Part shown: piece by piece, positions 34,901 to 46,699 of the stretch
How positions within the stretch are numbered: the first letter of the stretch is position 1
Layout of the letters: the number at the start of each line of letters is the position of its first letter
From: Isoetes taiwanensis
Lineage: Eukaryota > Streptophyta > Lycopodiopsida > Isoetales > Isoetaceae
DNA: 64,000 nt
Direction of reading: 5' to 3'
NCBI GenBank assembly: GCA_021234155.1
Contig: JAJEKV010000017.1
Location: forward strand, 5,995,901 to 6,059,900
The notes under the pieces: generated by a model
What the model was told of the DNA's origin: nothing
The model's database searches: none
The model's input: only the letters and a program-made list of their open reading frames with translations
Translations under genes and position numbers: made by a program

Positions 34901-37720
34901 AAGATGTAAACCACAACCCTTATTCCCCAGAGGTCCTCCCATGGTAAAAAAATTGTTAGAGAAATGTCCACCTTCCATATTTTACCTCACGCTGTTTCAG
35001 TGCTGCTTCTTTCCTGCACAATATTAGAAAGCAAATGTATCAATCAAACAGCACAATACCATCTGCATAGGACTATAATATGAGCATTACCTACTCAACA
35101 GCCTGGCTTCCAAAGAGATACCTTCGCCAAGACTTGCAACCTAAACCAAACATCAGACCCAGAGATCCTTAAATTCATTCTACCATTCAAAATAGTCATA
35201 GAAAATAGAATTTGACATCAGTATTCTCTGAGTACCTGTTTCTCAAGCTCCCTAGCCCTTGCCTCTGATGCTTGCAATCTGTCCTCTGTAAGGCGAAGCT
35301 AAAAGAACACAAAGATGGAGTCAGATAATGAAAAGAGGGGAATTGCAATGGCTTGGTTGAGTTATGGCTTACCTTGTCTATTATGATCTCATTCTCCTCC
35401 TGAATTAAATCTATCTGAAATTGATCAGGCATGAAAACATTGATTAGTTTTGCAATTATGCATCTTCGCTATACTGTTTCGGCCACCTCTAAAAAGCCAA
35501 ACAAATCATTTGACAGGGTCTGTAAGACAATGCCATGCACAGAAATACAAAAAGCTTAGCACCGAAAAATTTGTTCTTAAACGTAGTTGATGAAAAAGGC
35601 AAAACATTCTTAGGATTCTTAATTTCTGATCCTTTATCATTGCTTTATGCATTTTTCTAGGTGGCTACGTTACGCTGCGAGATGTATGCTCTGATGTCAT
35701 AATTTGTCTCATAGACCCAAGTGGTTATCTGCAGACGATAATATAATCCTTCTATCTTTCTGGTGGGATCAGTAAATCCCAAAAGGACTCAAATATTTAA
35801 AGGCTCTTAAAGACACATTCAAGGCATTTGGGATATGGTATGGCTACTTCATCTAATCAGAATCAGCTTTGAGACAAAACTCTCCTTAAATTCGTGCAAA
35901 CAACACCAACACAGGAGGGAAATGCGGCTGCTAGCACATATTTTCAGCAATTGAAGACTGAAGCCACATATGTTGAAGGAACTGTAACAATCATTTGCAA
36001 CCATTGATGAAAAGTAGGTGGCTAAGATAACAATCAAATGGATCAAGGAATCATGAAAATCAACTCATAACAAACCAGATGGCGTGTAATGAATACATTT
36101 CAGTGCACAAAAAGCAAATCACTGTTCCATTACAAACCTCATCGCGTAAAGCAGCAGCTTCACGACGGTCCCCAGAGTCCTGCCGTAAACCAGAAGTTGG
36201 CAAGTATTCACTTCCCCTGGAATGTCGTGATGAATGTTAAGCTTCAAGCACCCAACTTAAAAAGGAACGCCATAGATCTTTCAGGTGACAGGCTACTATA
36301 TGGCCATTCCACAAAAAAGGAATATTACAAGCATAAGAACATGTGCCTTCAACACAACATGTTCTATTGCCTAGTAATTTCCACTGGACTAACTTGCAAG
36401 GACGGCAAATGATAAAAAAGTAGAATAGTTCAGCAACTGATCTTTTTCAATAACCTGATACGACTTTCATGGAATGGCTCTCTAATAGGAAGTCATCAAT
36501 GTAAAACAGGCATTATATGGACTACCTAGTAGCTGCTAACAGAAATTTATCCTCTTGACAAACGTTTCTATTATAAAGCTGGCACCATCCATTTTCGAGG
36601 ACAATTAGCAATAACAAGCTCAACCCATATGAAGTGGAAAAGAATTTTTTATTAAGGTCTGTGGTACTGCTTTGTTCATGAAACCAAAATGTTGTACTTA
36701 TGACAACTACTGGACAAAAGGAAAGCACTGTTTAAATAATATAGTGATTAATACACTGATTAAATAATCTTTTACCAATGAATAGCATAATACCAAAAGA
36801 ACAGACATAAGGAGAAATTCAAATGTGACAAATAAGAAAAACCTTTTTTCACGGCGAATTTCAGGTTCCACCAGCATTCGCATAGGCTGGCTTGGAAGTG
36901 ATGGTCTAGGCCGTGTACTTGCTGGCGGCACTGACGTTGTGGAAGGCACTAAAGGTGAGGGTCTTGATGGCACAGATGTCCGTCCTATTGATGCAGAGCG
37001 TTGAGATATGGTATTTTCATCAAATGTACGTGTCACCTAACTCAGAAGCAAAAAATCCTGTCAACTCTCAACATCGAGTGTCCAACTAAACCACTATCTA
37101 TATTACTAACATTTAACAATACTACAAGTACATTAAACGCGAAAATATAAACTGAGATTCGAAATATGTAAGGTATGCCCAAATATATAAGGACATGGTT
37201 CATTGCTGTCTTAACTTCTGTAGATGATAAGCAAGTCTTGAATTTAATTGATGAAAATGATCAAAGACAGCAACAAACCATGTATTTGCAACCAACCACT
37301 ACACCCTCAACAAGGATATAGCCTAATTAAACAGTAGGCTATCATATGACTGAAATAATGGAAATGCATGTGTCTTCATCTGTGCTGAGATTTTACACAA
37401 ATGGAAAACATGTTCCTGCATACCTTAGGGGATTTAGCCCTCGATAATTTAGAAAGTGTTGAGTTAGAGCTTTTGTGGAAGGGCAAGTCATCGTCCTCGT
37501 CCTCATCATCATCGTCGTCCTCGGGTGATCTCGAAGCCATAAGATGTGCCAGGCGTGCAGCTGCAGCTTTAGCAGCATTGCTCTGCCCTTTTCTTGCACC
37601 ACCCAAAGAACCTGATCTCACATGATGCGGAGACATTGGGGATAGATCACCACCATTGTTGCTAGTGTTGCTCCTGGCCCGTCCATATAGGGGACTACCA
37701 TTTCTTTCTCTGTAAGCCAT
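28924..37720 (-). CDS. SCD2: SCD2 homologue, coiled-coil protein of endocytosis and cytokinesis (16 exons)
   Basis: SCD2 works with SCD1 in clathrin-mediated membrane traffic at the plasma membrane and cell plate. Exons (minus strand): 37720-37424, 37036-36843, 36216-36138, 35414-35373, 35298-35236, 35140-35091, 35013-34986, 34304-34230, 34155-34045, 33952-33892, 33818-33687, 30776-30640, 30568-30502, 29550-29510, 29424-29298, 29054-28924. All junctions are GT-AG and every phase agrees, giving 544 residues. The start is the ATG at 37720; the codon nine bases upstream is TTG. The N-terminal 165 residues are Ser/Pro-rich with an acidic run near 67-78. Coiled coil follows to about 313, with [17 protein letters not shown] before [14 protein letters not shown]. 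The conserved C-terminal half contains [66 protein letters not shown] and [14 protein letters not shown]. The acidic run is coded by a TCN microsatellite. No breaks are seen. Confidence 0.95.
30828..33252 (-). other. Insertion in SCD2 intron 11 with unrecognised coding blocks and terminal direct repeats
   Basis: This 2.9-kb intron is far larger than the gene's others. At its two ends about 75 bp recur in the same orientation (30828-30900 and 33180-33252), sharing GAGAAAGACGACCA, ATGAAGCATAAGCTA and AGAGAAGAA at about 85 percent identity. Between them, minus-strand blocks look coding: 32453-32408 ([15 protein letters not shown] before GT), about 32345-32220 ([30 protein letters not shown]), 32130-31905 ([37 protein letters not shown]), 31725-31470 ([20 protein letters not shown]), and about 31390-31095 ([37 protein letters not shown] before a stop). 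I do not recognise the protein and not all phases join. It may be a nested gene, or gene fragments carried by a mobile element. Confidence 0.4.
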
Positions 37721-38651
37721 ATTATGCAACTAGTTCCTAGTTACAGGTGACGTGATTAGCTCCACACCAAATAAATCTCCATCCTGTACCTCTCGAATAA
37801 ATACCTAAAATCCGCCCATTCTACAGGATTGAATTCCAAAAAAGCAAGGCAGATGTAACAGATCTTGGTCCCAATCTGGATCCATACCTTTATTCCTTCA
37901 ATGTTCCCGTTATCCTAGTAGCCTGAAAGAAAACGGTGGGATAGACTAGATCAAAGTAAGAGAGCTGGGATCTTTACCACCGCAAAATGGACGGAACTCC
38001 ATGTTCAGAAGCCTTCCAGCAATAAATTCCGAAGCAGGCGTCTGGATCTAGAACCTGAAACCATGCATTGGGTCTATTTACCAAGTCGCATTGACGCACA
38101 CGACAGCAACCAGATTTGATGATGGAAGCCTAATCAAGATGGCAACAGAGGCATCGCAGCCGTTCTTCTATTGTAATTTTATTTGAAAGAAAATAGAGCC
38201 TCCCAAATATTTAGAATGAAATGAAGTGAACTAGATTTTAACCTATGGGACTCAGGGTGAGATTCGACTAGGACTTTAAAATGTTTAATTTTAATTAATT
38301 GCCCAATATAATTTTGCCATGTCAAAAAGTCGTTGTTGTGATTTATTCCACTTGAGTGGAAGTTAATTAAAAATACTTACGTGGCGTTGCCATGAGTTTT
38401 TTTAAAAGGACAGCCAATATTGGCTGGCCCTAAAAATAATATATGTGTCCCTTGCTCAAATATTGCCACGTGGATCTCTATTTTGTTTTTTTTTCTATTT
38501 TTCTTTCTTGATCCTTTAATGTGTCCTACGTGGATTTTTTATGTTTCATATGTGGAATCACCCCGTAGAAATTGCTACTTAAATTAAGGAACTTTAATGC
38601 CACGTCATTAAAGAATGTTCACGTAATGGAATCTCACCCTCAATAAAATAA

Positions 38652-39100
38652 AGGGCAAATTATAAAAATACCCCTATATTTATGCAAAATTATGAAAATG
38701 ACCCTATTTTTAGGATAGTTTTGATGGAAATGACCATAACTCTTTTGTGATGATTCGAAGAGAAGAGAACGTATCCTTTAGATATTTGTAGATGACAATG
38801 AGATCTTCCTAACAAAGCTAGAATCACTTGAATCGGAGTTCGAAATCACAAGTTATGTTACTTTTAATACACAAAATGATGTAAGGATTTAAGAGACCAT
38901 AACTTAAGATTTCAAACTCCGATTCAAGTGTTTCTAGCATTGATAGAAAGATATCGTTATCATCTATAATGGATATGGAGGACACGTTCTTATTCGGATC
39001 ATTATAAAAATGTTACGGTCATTTCCATCAAAACCATCCCAAAAACAGGGGCATTTTCACAATTTTGTATAAATATAGGGGTATTTTTATAATTTTCCCT
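38652..39100. mobile_element. Foldback MITE with about 210-bp inverted arms
   Basis: The left end AGGGCAAATTATAAAAATA and the reverse complement of the right end, AGGGAAAATTATAAAAATA, begin arms that can be followed for about 210 bp each (shared: CCCCTATATTTAT, TTTTGATGGAAATGACC, CACTTGAATCGGAGTT) at roughly 80 percent identity. The 7-bp AAAATAA flanks both sides (38645-38651 and 39101-39107), a likely target-site duplication. There is no coding capacity. The termini do not let me name the superfamily. It lies about 0.9 kb upstream of the SCD2 start codon, so it may sit in that gene's promoter region. Confidence 0.8.
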
Positions 39101-39481
39101 AAAATAAAACATTACACTGATAAGCTTCTAATTATTTCGTTTCCTTTGGTATTTGTGGATTGTATCTCACCCATAGTATGGCCTAGATTTCGCCTAGGTA
39201 TTGTATGGAAAATCGTATGCAAAGCATATTTTTTAGCTAATTGGAGCTGCTTGTTGGCCGAGATGAAAGTAGCATTCCAAAAATCGGCTAAGGCATGTGT
39301 TTGTCTTGTTGTTTGTATGCATGGTTTAAGAATAGAAAGATAAGAAAGCATGTTGGTTTCTTTTTTGAGCAGGCGCGGCCGTGGATGGCAGGCTTGGAGG
39401 CCAAATCATCGCGGCCAAATCATAGCCTGCTTCCTTGTGTAGTTAGGGGCATCAGAATGCTGGAGTAGGCTCACGCACAGT

Positions 39482-39545
39482 GCAGGTAGAGCATGGTTTG
39501 CATGCAGGTAGAGCATGGTTTGCATGCAGGTAGAGCAGGGGATTG
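39482..39545. repeat. 23-bp tandem repeat, three copies
   Basis: GCAGGTAGAGCATGGTTTGCAT type units begin near 39481, 39504 and 39527; the third is cut short. The flanking interval 39110-41860 contains no recognised gene. Loosely repeated GGTGAGCAATATTGGTT-like words occur at 39961-40180. Confidence 0.75.
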
Positions 39546-40740
39546 ATTCCGGCAGGGTATGAGCATTGCCATCTGTGCTGGCTCATTGTTTGGATGCCGG
39601 CAGAAGGCGGGCTTGGAAGCACACCGGCAGTCTGGTTGGGCACAGGCTGCCTGGGCCTTTTTTTTTCTTTTTTTTCTTTTGCTTTTAACCATGTGTTTCG
39701 TTTGGACCATTGGAAGTGGCAGGCAAATTGCTGATGAAAAATTTAGTGGCCTTTGATTTGGCATAGAACAAAAAATATTCCAGAGATCAATGGTCAGAAA
39801 TCAAAGATGCAAAAAAAAACCCATAAGGAATGAATAAAAACCCATAACTAATTCCAAAAACCGAATACTATCAGGATTTAAAATCCCTCCAATTGCATAT
39901 ACAGCGCTATTGGTTGGAAAAAGACAGTCTATTGGTTTAGAGTCTGGATTTTTACTTATGTGGTGAGCAATATTGATTTTGTGTCTGTACACCCTTTGGA
40001 GTTGAGTTTTAACTTATGTAAATCCATGGTTGTGTGCAGACTGAATCTCGTACAGTTTGGAGTCTGAGGTTTTTCTTATGTAGGACTAGGTGAGCAATAT
40101 TGGTTCTGTGTATGAACACTAAGTACTATGTGGTTGAATGTATGCTGAACTAGGTGAGCAATGTTGGTTGAATGTGTGCAGACCAAGTCCATGTGGTTTG
40201 TAGTCTGAGTTTTAACTTACATAGAACGAAGTTGGTCTTTGCATTAAATGGGTTGATATGAATTCCTCTTGCAAAGTTGTTGCTTTGCATAATGAGAGCC
40301 TATAGTGCCTTGCTTGTTGGCTTTGGAGGTTAGCTTAGTCTTTGAGTGACTCAAGCCCCCATTTTCGACCCATCGTAACATTTTTTTCCAATGAGTTACT
40401 TAGAGTGCGATGGTGATTGATCTCTACCTAAATGTATTTCTATCTATTATTGTTTGCTTTTGTGTCTTTTCTATCTAGTAAACTTGGCAAGAAGCCAAAT
40501 CAAAATCATAGAATCATAATAGGAATCAGTCATGATCATGCATGTATTTCTTATTTTGATTCTTTGTTGGATCTCGAGGTTGTCTCCTTTCGTTGATCGA
40601 CTTGCTATTGTATTTTCCAGTTGCTTAAGCTAGGCACGTCTATCTTTTTGCACACAGCTTTATTTACTCGTGAACCTTTAACTTAATCTAGTCAACAAAA
40701 CCTACAAAGCTTCATTGTAGTTGTTTATGGGAGACCTATG

Positions 40741-41080
40741 TTTTTTAGTGTTTTGGCCAAAATCTGAAAAGCTAATAATCTGTGGTTGTTGGCTAATAAC
40801 ATATGATTAGGGTTTTCGTCGAAATTCGAAAAGCCAATAATCTGTGGTCTTCAACAGATAGATATAAAATTGGCTAATGACATATGATTAGGGTTTTGGC
40901 CGCAATTCAGAAAGCCAATCATCTAGAGAGATAGAAAGTTGGCTAATGATATATGACTAGGGTTTTGGCTAAAATCCAAAAAACCAATAATCTATAGTCA
41001 TTAACTAATGACATATGATTAGGTTTTGGCCGAAATCCAAAAAAGCATTAATCTGTGGCTAATGACATATAGATCATATT
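40741..41080. repeat. Imperfect tandem repeat, four to five units of 62-81 bp
   Basis: ACATATGATTAGGGTTTT begins at 40799 and 40880 and returns with changes near 40949 and 41011. Each unit continues through GGCCGAAAT or GGCTAAAAT, AAAGCCAATAATCT or a variant, and a variable GATAGA or GTCATT stretch. Unit length varies by indels. No coding potential. Confidence 0.75.
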
Positions 41081-41863
41081 TCAATAGATAAATAGACATA
41101 GATGCATTGGAATGGAACTACACATAATGCGACTCTGGATGGTCTCAAAACTCGAGATATAACTGTCCTAGAACTAGTGTGTTACCACCAGACCAAAGTC
41201 CCGAGTGTGATGGAAATCCAATATGTTTTTCCAAGATGTCTGGTTGTTGGTGCCAAAAAGCATGTCACATACTCATGCGACAAGCACATGTAAAAATGCA
41301 TGCCGCATGCGCATGCCAAAAATGGACCTTGGAAATCAAGATCCACATGAAAAAGAAAACAATTCTTTTTTGTGTTTTTACAGCTGTTTTGGCCACAAAA
41401 ATAGAAAAGTTCATTCCTGAAACTTGTCACATGCTAGCCTAATGTGATCCAACATTATGATAGAAATGCAACTGTGCTTGGGTATCGAACATTGAAATAC
41501 AAGGCCTTGGCCTTGCATCGAAAGTACCTTTTAATAATGTCAACTCCAATATGTTCTGCCATTTTGTCAACCATTATATTTTCAAATGCCATTCCTTCGG
41601 CTGAAGAACACCTTCTTTAATTATATAAATGCTACTTTACACGTGATAAACAACGATAAACTTTGAAATCTATTGTTCATGTTACAAGTCTATAGCTTCT
41701 AATGTTTTTGAAGGATTACACTTCCCTATTTGTAACTCTTAATCTCTATAAATGTAAAATGCCTTTGACCCAGAAAATGGCAAGTGCATACTGCCAATTA
41801 TGCCTATGGATACCACAAAGAGAACAAAGAAAAGAAAGAAAACAAAAAATAAAAAAAACATAC

Positions 41864-44800
41864 CTTGACCTCAAATCCTTTTTCGTTAAGTGATCCTTCC
41901 TTAGGACTTTGGAAATTGGAATTCACGACTAAATCATTGTCAACTTTGTCGCCTAAATCTGTTTTTTCCTACAATAATAAGGAAAATTAAGTTTCATGCC
42001 ACTAGGATAGAATAGAAGATATCAAATTTTATCAAATGAATAAATGCGATACCTTAACTTCAATTTCACTTGCACCATCTGAATTTTCAACGTGCTACAA
42101 AAAATATTTAGAAGGTATGAACTTTCATATCAAATTATTTATTTGAATAAGGAAAAAAGAAAAGAGAAAAAGACAAAAGTAAACAAACCAAAGGAGTTTT
42201 TTACATCAATACCATAGCCTCTTTTCTCCCAATAATGATACGAAATAATAGCAGTACGTTTGGTTGTTCTTCTATACTCTTGTTTAATTCCTAGAACAAC
42301 TTGATATTTTGTATATTTGTGTGTTGGTGTTTTTTCATTTTATTTTTTTTTCTCCCTTAAAAAAAAAAAAAAAAAAAAAAAAAAGTATGAGGGGCAAACA
42401 AAGATGAATTTCCATGCATATAGAAGAGGGGAGAATATTTCGAGGCCCATAGCAGTAGAGAACATTCTACAGTCCATAAGGCAAACAGAAAGTATTTTTT
42501 ATGTCCTACCACTTGGCAGCATCCCATAGAACATATGATGGTCCCCTAATTGTCCAAGGAGAATCTCGAACACAAGACCTTCTAACCGCTATCCCATAGG
42601 GGGGGATTCGATGGAAAGCTCGAATTTCGGGCCCAAACGGGACTGTTAGGCATCGAGAGAAGCTCATCGCTCATCTTCTCTCGAGTTATACTGTATAATT
42701 TTTGTCTCTCGCCATATAGCGCGAGAGACAAAAATTTAAGAGACAAAAATTTAAGTTGCATGTGGTAACCTTAGAGAAAGACGCCTTGCCACATGCATGA
42801 GGAGAGGCAAGATGAGAGATAAAAACTGCGAGAGGTGATGAGAGAAGGTCGAGAGCCGGATGAAACCCACTCTCAACTTTGAGAGGAAACGCAGCGAACA
42901 GGTTGTTAGGCCCGTTCCCATTAAGCCTAGGGTTGTTAAGAAAGAGCGCACTCAAAATTACCCCCAAAAAAAAAAAAAAAAAAAAAATTGGCTCCAATTC
43001 CTTTGAGCGAGCCACAAGAATGGAAACTCTTGCCTATTTATGAAACGATCTTGGGCGGGAATCATCACCGATCTCAATCTCTCGATTAAATTTGAAGGTG
43101 AGTGCATGAATTTGTTGTTTTTCATAATTCCCCTATTCCTGAAATTAGTGTTGGAGCTCAATTCTCCTGTTACTTCATCGAGTAGGCCACCAAATGACCA
43201 AAGCAAGTCCGAGTAGGCCACCAAATGACCAAAGCAAGCCATTCTACTCTTCTGCCTACTTCTAAACTATGTGTCCATACTAGACCCCTAATTTAGCTTG
43301 AAAAGAGCACAAAGAATGACCGATCGGTGTCAAAAAATTTTGCATCACTCGAGGCTAAGACAGAGGGAAGCAACAATCCAAAAAAAAAAAAGGTGGTGCC
43401 AATTGAAAAATAAGATTCAATTGCATTGGCCTCACAGAACTCGGTTGCATTGGACTTGCTTCCTAGCTAGCAAACTGCAATTCTGAAACCGAAGAGGAAA
43501 AAACCAGTGGATTGGTCAGACATCACGATTAGAACAATGCTTGCTCTTATGAAGGAATGCAAGGTTCCCAACAGTGGGAACATTAACCCTCCAACAACCA
43601 ATGGAGAGAAATTATGTTGAAACAGCAACCGAGTGTTGATGACTTGGAAGAATTGAGGCAATTGAGAAACAAATGGGAGTTGAGGTACAATGATCAAAAG
43701 GAGGCTGAGAATAGGACAGGGGTTTCTCCAAGTGATTGGCTATGGTTTGAGATAATTGATTATCTCAAACATGGCCAAACCAATAACAAGGACATTCCTG
43801 GAGCAGTGGATGATGGAGATTTTGGAATAGATGCTTTTGAAGAAGCAGATACGTTTACAAATACTTACATATTTGTTACATTTATGACACAATTGGGATT
43901 GATGCATCATTTCAAGAAGAAAAGTTCTTTGATGTTGACAATTATGTTCCACCATCATGCCCTCTTCCTACTGAGAGACGTAGCAGGGAGGACAACTCTA
44001 GTGGCCATGACAAGAATTCAAGTAAGAAAATACCTACTGCATGTTCAAATTCTGATATTAGTCCAAGGTCAGTAGTTTGCAACCAACCAGGAGTATCATG
44101 GAAACAAAACTAAATCCATTTGGTAGCAAAGTGGAGTTGATCTGGAACTCAAAATAGAGCAATTTCTATGTGAACTCTTTTGATTCATCTAAGGCATGAT
44201 TTAGATCATTTTTGGTCCATAATTGGGTTACTGAATCATTATTTTGGTCTGTAATGATTGGACAACCTAGAGTTTGAGGACTAGGGCTAAAAATGGCTTC
44301 TTTTGTATCAAAATCATTAAAGGGACATAGCCACAGAATAAAGAGAGTGCTAGGAACAAGAATCCGGACGTTTTACCCCAATTATCTACCTCTTTTTCTG
44401 ATCTACAGGCTTCCACAGGCACCACAACTGCACAAACTTAAAAATCCGACCAATTTGAAGTTGCGAAGAAATTAATCTTAAGAATCTGACCAACCCTCAG
44501 CCTCTAATTAGGACTCGCATTCCAGAGATATTAGTCCTCCTTCTCAGACAGATTGGGGGTGGGAATTAAAAATATGACTGCTCTACTTTTTGAAGAAAAT
44601 CCATGAATATCAGATGAATTAGCAATGCCATATCAGGCTTCGTTTCATCCAAATCCGACAGTTATCTGACCTCATTGCAACCAATGCTTTCTGGAGAAAC
44701 AGTAGCCATAGCCGCCTTAGCTACGCTTATGAAGAAACAGGGGAGGGGGAGAACCTAAAAAAATTTCAAGATGCCCAAAAAAAAATCCGGCAGGGGGCTT

Positions 44801-46548
44801 TATTTTTGTCCCTAATTGGCTTGTTAAATGACGAGAGATTATTACCTTTCGTTGTCTCTCGTGCTATACGGTATAAAAATTATCTCTCACCATATAGCAC
44901 AAGAGATAAAAAAAATTCATGTGGCCAAAGAGAGAGGGAGGGAGGGAGGGAGGGAGAGAGAGAGAGACCTGTAATAAATGCCCCCTTTCACTAGGTATAT
45001 CTTCAATTCCCTGCATATGGACTTATGTATTCATTACACAATGCTCCTGAACATAAGATAACACTATTATACATTGAGGATAACCCATATTTATTTTTTC
45101 CATCCATCTATCTATTAATTATTTCTAGTTGTTCTTATATTAAATGCAATATAATCCTTATCACCTTCATCATTAATTCTAATTCCATTGTTAGAATAGC
45201 AACACCTTCCCCTCCCTCCCCCCCTTCTCTCTCTCTATGGAGCGCATGCACACACACACATACACAATATTAATGAACTCAGTAATATTGAATATTTGCA
45301 GGATGCATGTTAGTGCTTCACTTTGGAAATTTAGAAGAAGAGTTAAGTAAATTTGCCAATCGAAAAGCGGCTGATGCGATAGGGTTGATGGCAGGAATGT
45401 TTAAATAGCCAGCCACAGTAGACAGCTTGGTTTCCTTGCGTGCTATGGGCGATTCAGTTAAAGAAAAAAAAACCACTCTATGTCTTTTTTTGTTGACTAC
45501 GCCAAGGCACTTTGACACAATATCTCACAATAATCTATAGGAAAGAATGGAAATTTACTAATTGAGCTTAGACAGGCAGTGAAAATACTTTATGAGGAAG
45601 TTTTGGTGCAATTATCATTCCCTTACATTGAGCAGTGCACAAAGGTAGTGGAAAGCAGTATTGGAGTGAAGCAAGGAGGTGCTCCATCTTGTTACTCCTA
45701 TTATGCACTTACAATTCATATTTATACATGGGTGATGTTAGAGGCTAATTTGGGTAAATTATTGATAAAAGACACTTAAATGAAAATGTTTATAACATTG
45801 ACGACCAGAGTGTTGATAGCAACAATGTACATTGAAAATGACACATAGCAAGTAAGAGAGCTACCTTTGGCAAGGCAGCATAGTTTTCTTTCTCTTTGAC
45901 CTCAGTAGGAAATGCAACTTTAAGAGGTACTCCAAAGCTAGTGCTACGCTTTCTTGTGACCTTGTAAAACAAATTAAATAAGCTTTTAATCAATGATGAC
46001 AATAACAAACTTGTTGCACAGAGACAAATATCACGCAGATAATGCTCTAAATAACAAATTGAGAAGCTACTCGCCATTGAGTCCTAGCAACCAAGATGTA
46101 AAAATTAATGCCTCTCGGTACTTTTAATAAGATATCACATAAAGAACCAAACGAAGTCAAATCACGAGGTGATAAATAATCTAGGACTTAATCTTGGTAC
46201 CATCAAGAAAAAAAGGCATGGATTCACAATGCTGTTTTCATATTCACATTCAATTCTACATGTATAAGTAACAACGAGAACTCCATTTTCTCACTACAAA
46301 CTTTTGCATGGAATTTGGATGAGTATGGTGCTCAAACTATGAACTACTCAGGTTGTGCAAAACATGAAACTAAAAACAGAATACGATGCGATTTGGACGA
46401 TTACCTGTGGGCGAAAAATGGGCAGATCCTCATCATCGTCGTTTTCGGTTTCAGGATCCGAGTGGTCGGACATAAGGCGGGCCAAACGGGCAGCTGTTTG
46501 TCTTGCTTTGGAATCGGCAGCTGCCCGAGCCCTTCTGGCGCCCTCCAT
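41864..46548 (-). CDS. Partial SCD2-like gene: four phase-0 5' exons
   Basis: Four blocks joined by GT-AG sites, all in phase 0. Exon a is 46548-46405 (from ATG; ARQTAARLARLMSDHSDPE and acidic NDDDEDLP). Exon b is 45960-45865 (VTRKRSTSFGVPLKVAFPTE to YAALPK). Exon c is 42094-42053 (HVENSDGASEIEVK) and exon d 41968-41864 (EKTDLGDKVDNDLVVNSNFQ to GFEVK). Exon a matches SCD2 exon 1 around [20 protein letters not shown] with its acidic run. Exon b, like SCD2 exon 2, begins VTR and carries a SerThr/Ser-Ile-Gly or Ser-Phe-Gly stretch. No coiled-coil or C-terminal exons were found between 41864 and the SCD2 start at 37720. It is either a truncated tandem duplicate or a set of alternative 5' exons that splice in phase to SCD2 exon 2. 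The 3.8-kb intron between b and c holds retroelement relics and A runs. Confidence 0.55.
42358..42383. repeat. Poly(A) run
   Basis: Twenty-six A bases; a similar run lies at 42965-42987. They frame the hairpin-bearing segment at 42600-42960 and could be ends of retroposed copies. Confidence 0.7.
42600..42960. mobile_element. MITE-like segment with a perfect 16-bp hairpin
   Basis: At 42697-42736, AATTTTTGTCTCTCGC, an 8-base loop (CATATAGC) and its perfect complement form a hairpin. A related but worn version lies at 44826-44915 (TCTCTCACCATATAGCAC, with GAGAGATTATTACC and CGTGCTATACGGTATAA nearby). The shared TATAGC core and TCTCTC arms point to one family of short palindromic elements. No coding sequence. 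Confidence 0.6.
43180..43241. repeat. 31-bp tandem duplication
   Basis: CGAGTAGGCCACCAAATGAC followed by CAAAGCAAG occurs at 43180 and again at 43211, nearly identical, so the duplication is recent. Confidence 0.85.
43490..43870 (+). pseudogene. Trihelix/Myb-SANT-like DNA-binding domain, possibly from a PIF/Harbinger element
   Basis: One frame reads KKPVDWSDITIRTMLALMKE up to a stop near 43618. The next frame, open from 43614, continues with VDDLEELRQLRNKWELRYND and QKEAENRTGVSPSDWLWFEI. The W...L..LM, Q.rnKWe.l and W spacing resembles the Myb-SANT-like (trihelix) domain used by the DNA-binding ORF of PIF/Harbinger transposons and by some plant transcription factors. The shift between the frames and the loss of similarity after about 43870 indicate a relic. 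No transposase (DDE) domain was found. Confidence 0.4.
45320..45780 (+). mobile_element. Fragment of a LINE reverse transcriptase
   Basis: On the plus strand, in shifting frames: KFANRKAADAIGLMAGMFK (about 45348-45405), the region with FVDYAKA and DTISHNNL (about 45487-45535), then ILYEEVLVQLSFPYIEQC and SSIGVKQGGAPSCYS (about 45582-45700), where LINE RTs have VKQGCPLSP. The order matches the fingers-palm part of a non-LTR RT, but the YADD box is missing. It lies in the large intron of the SCD2-like partial gene, in the opposite orientation. Confidence 0.6.
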
Positions 46549-46699
46549 TTCTGCGCCTTTCCTTTCTCAAAAATCTCCCTTGCCCAAAACCACTTCGGCC
46601 CATCCCATCATTCAGCACGTTGCCATCCTTGCCAGTGAACTTCTGCTGCGTAAGCTTTGACTTTCCTTGGAATATTCCCCTATCAGAAATTTAAGGCAA

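Noticed and set aside
42317-42529. Lys-rich ORF
   Set aside because: It is created by the 26-base A run.
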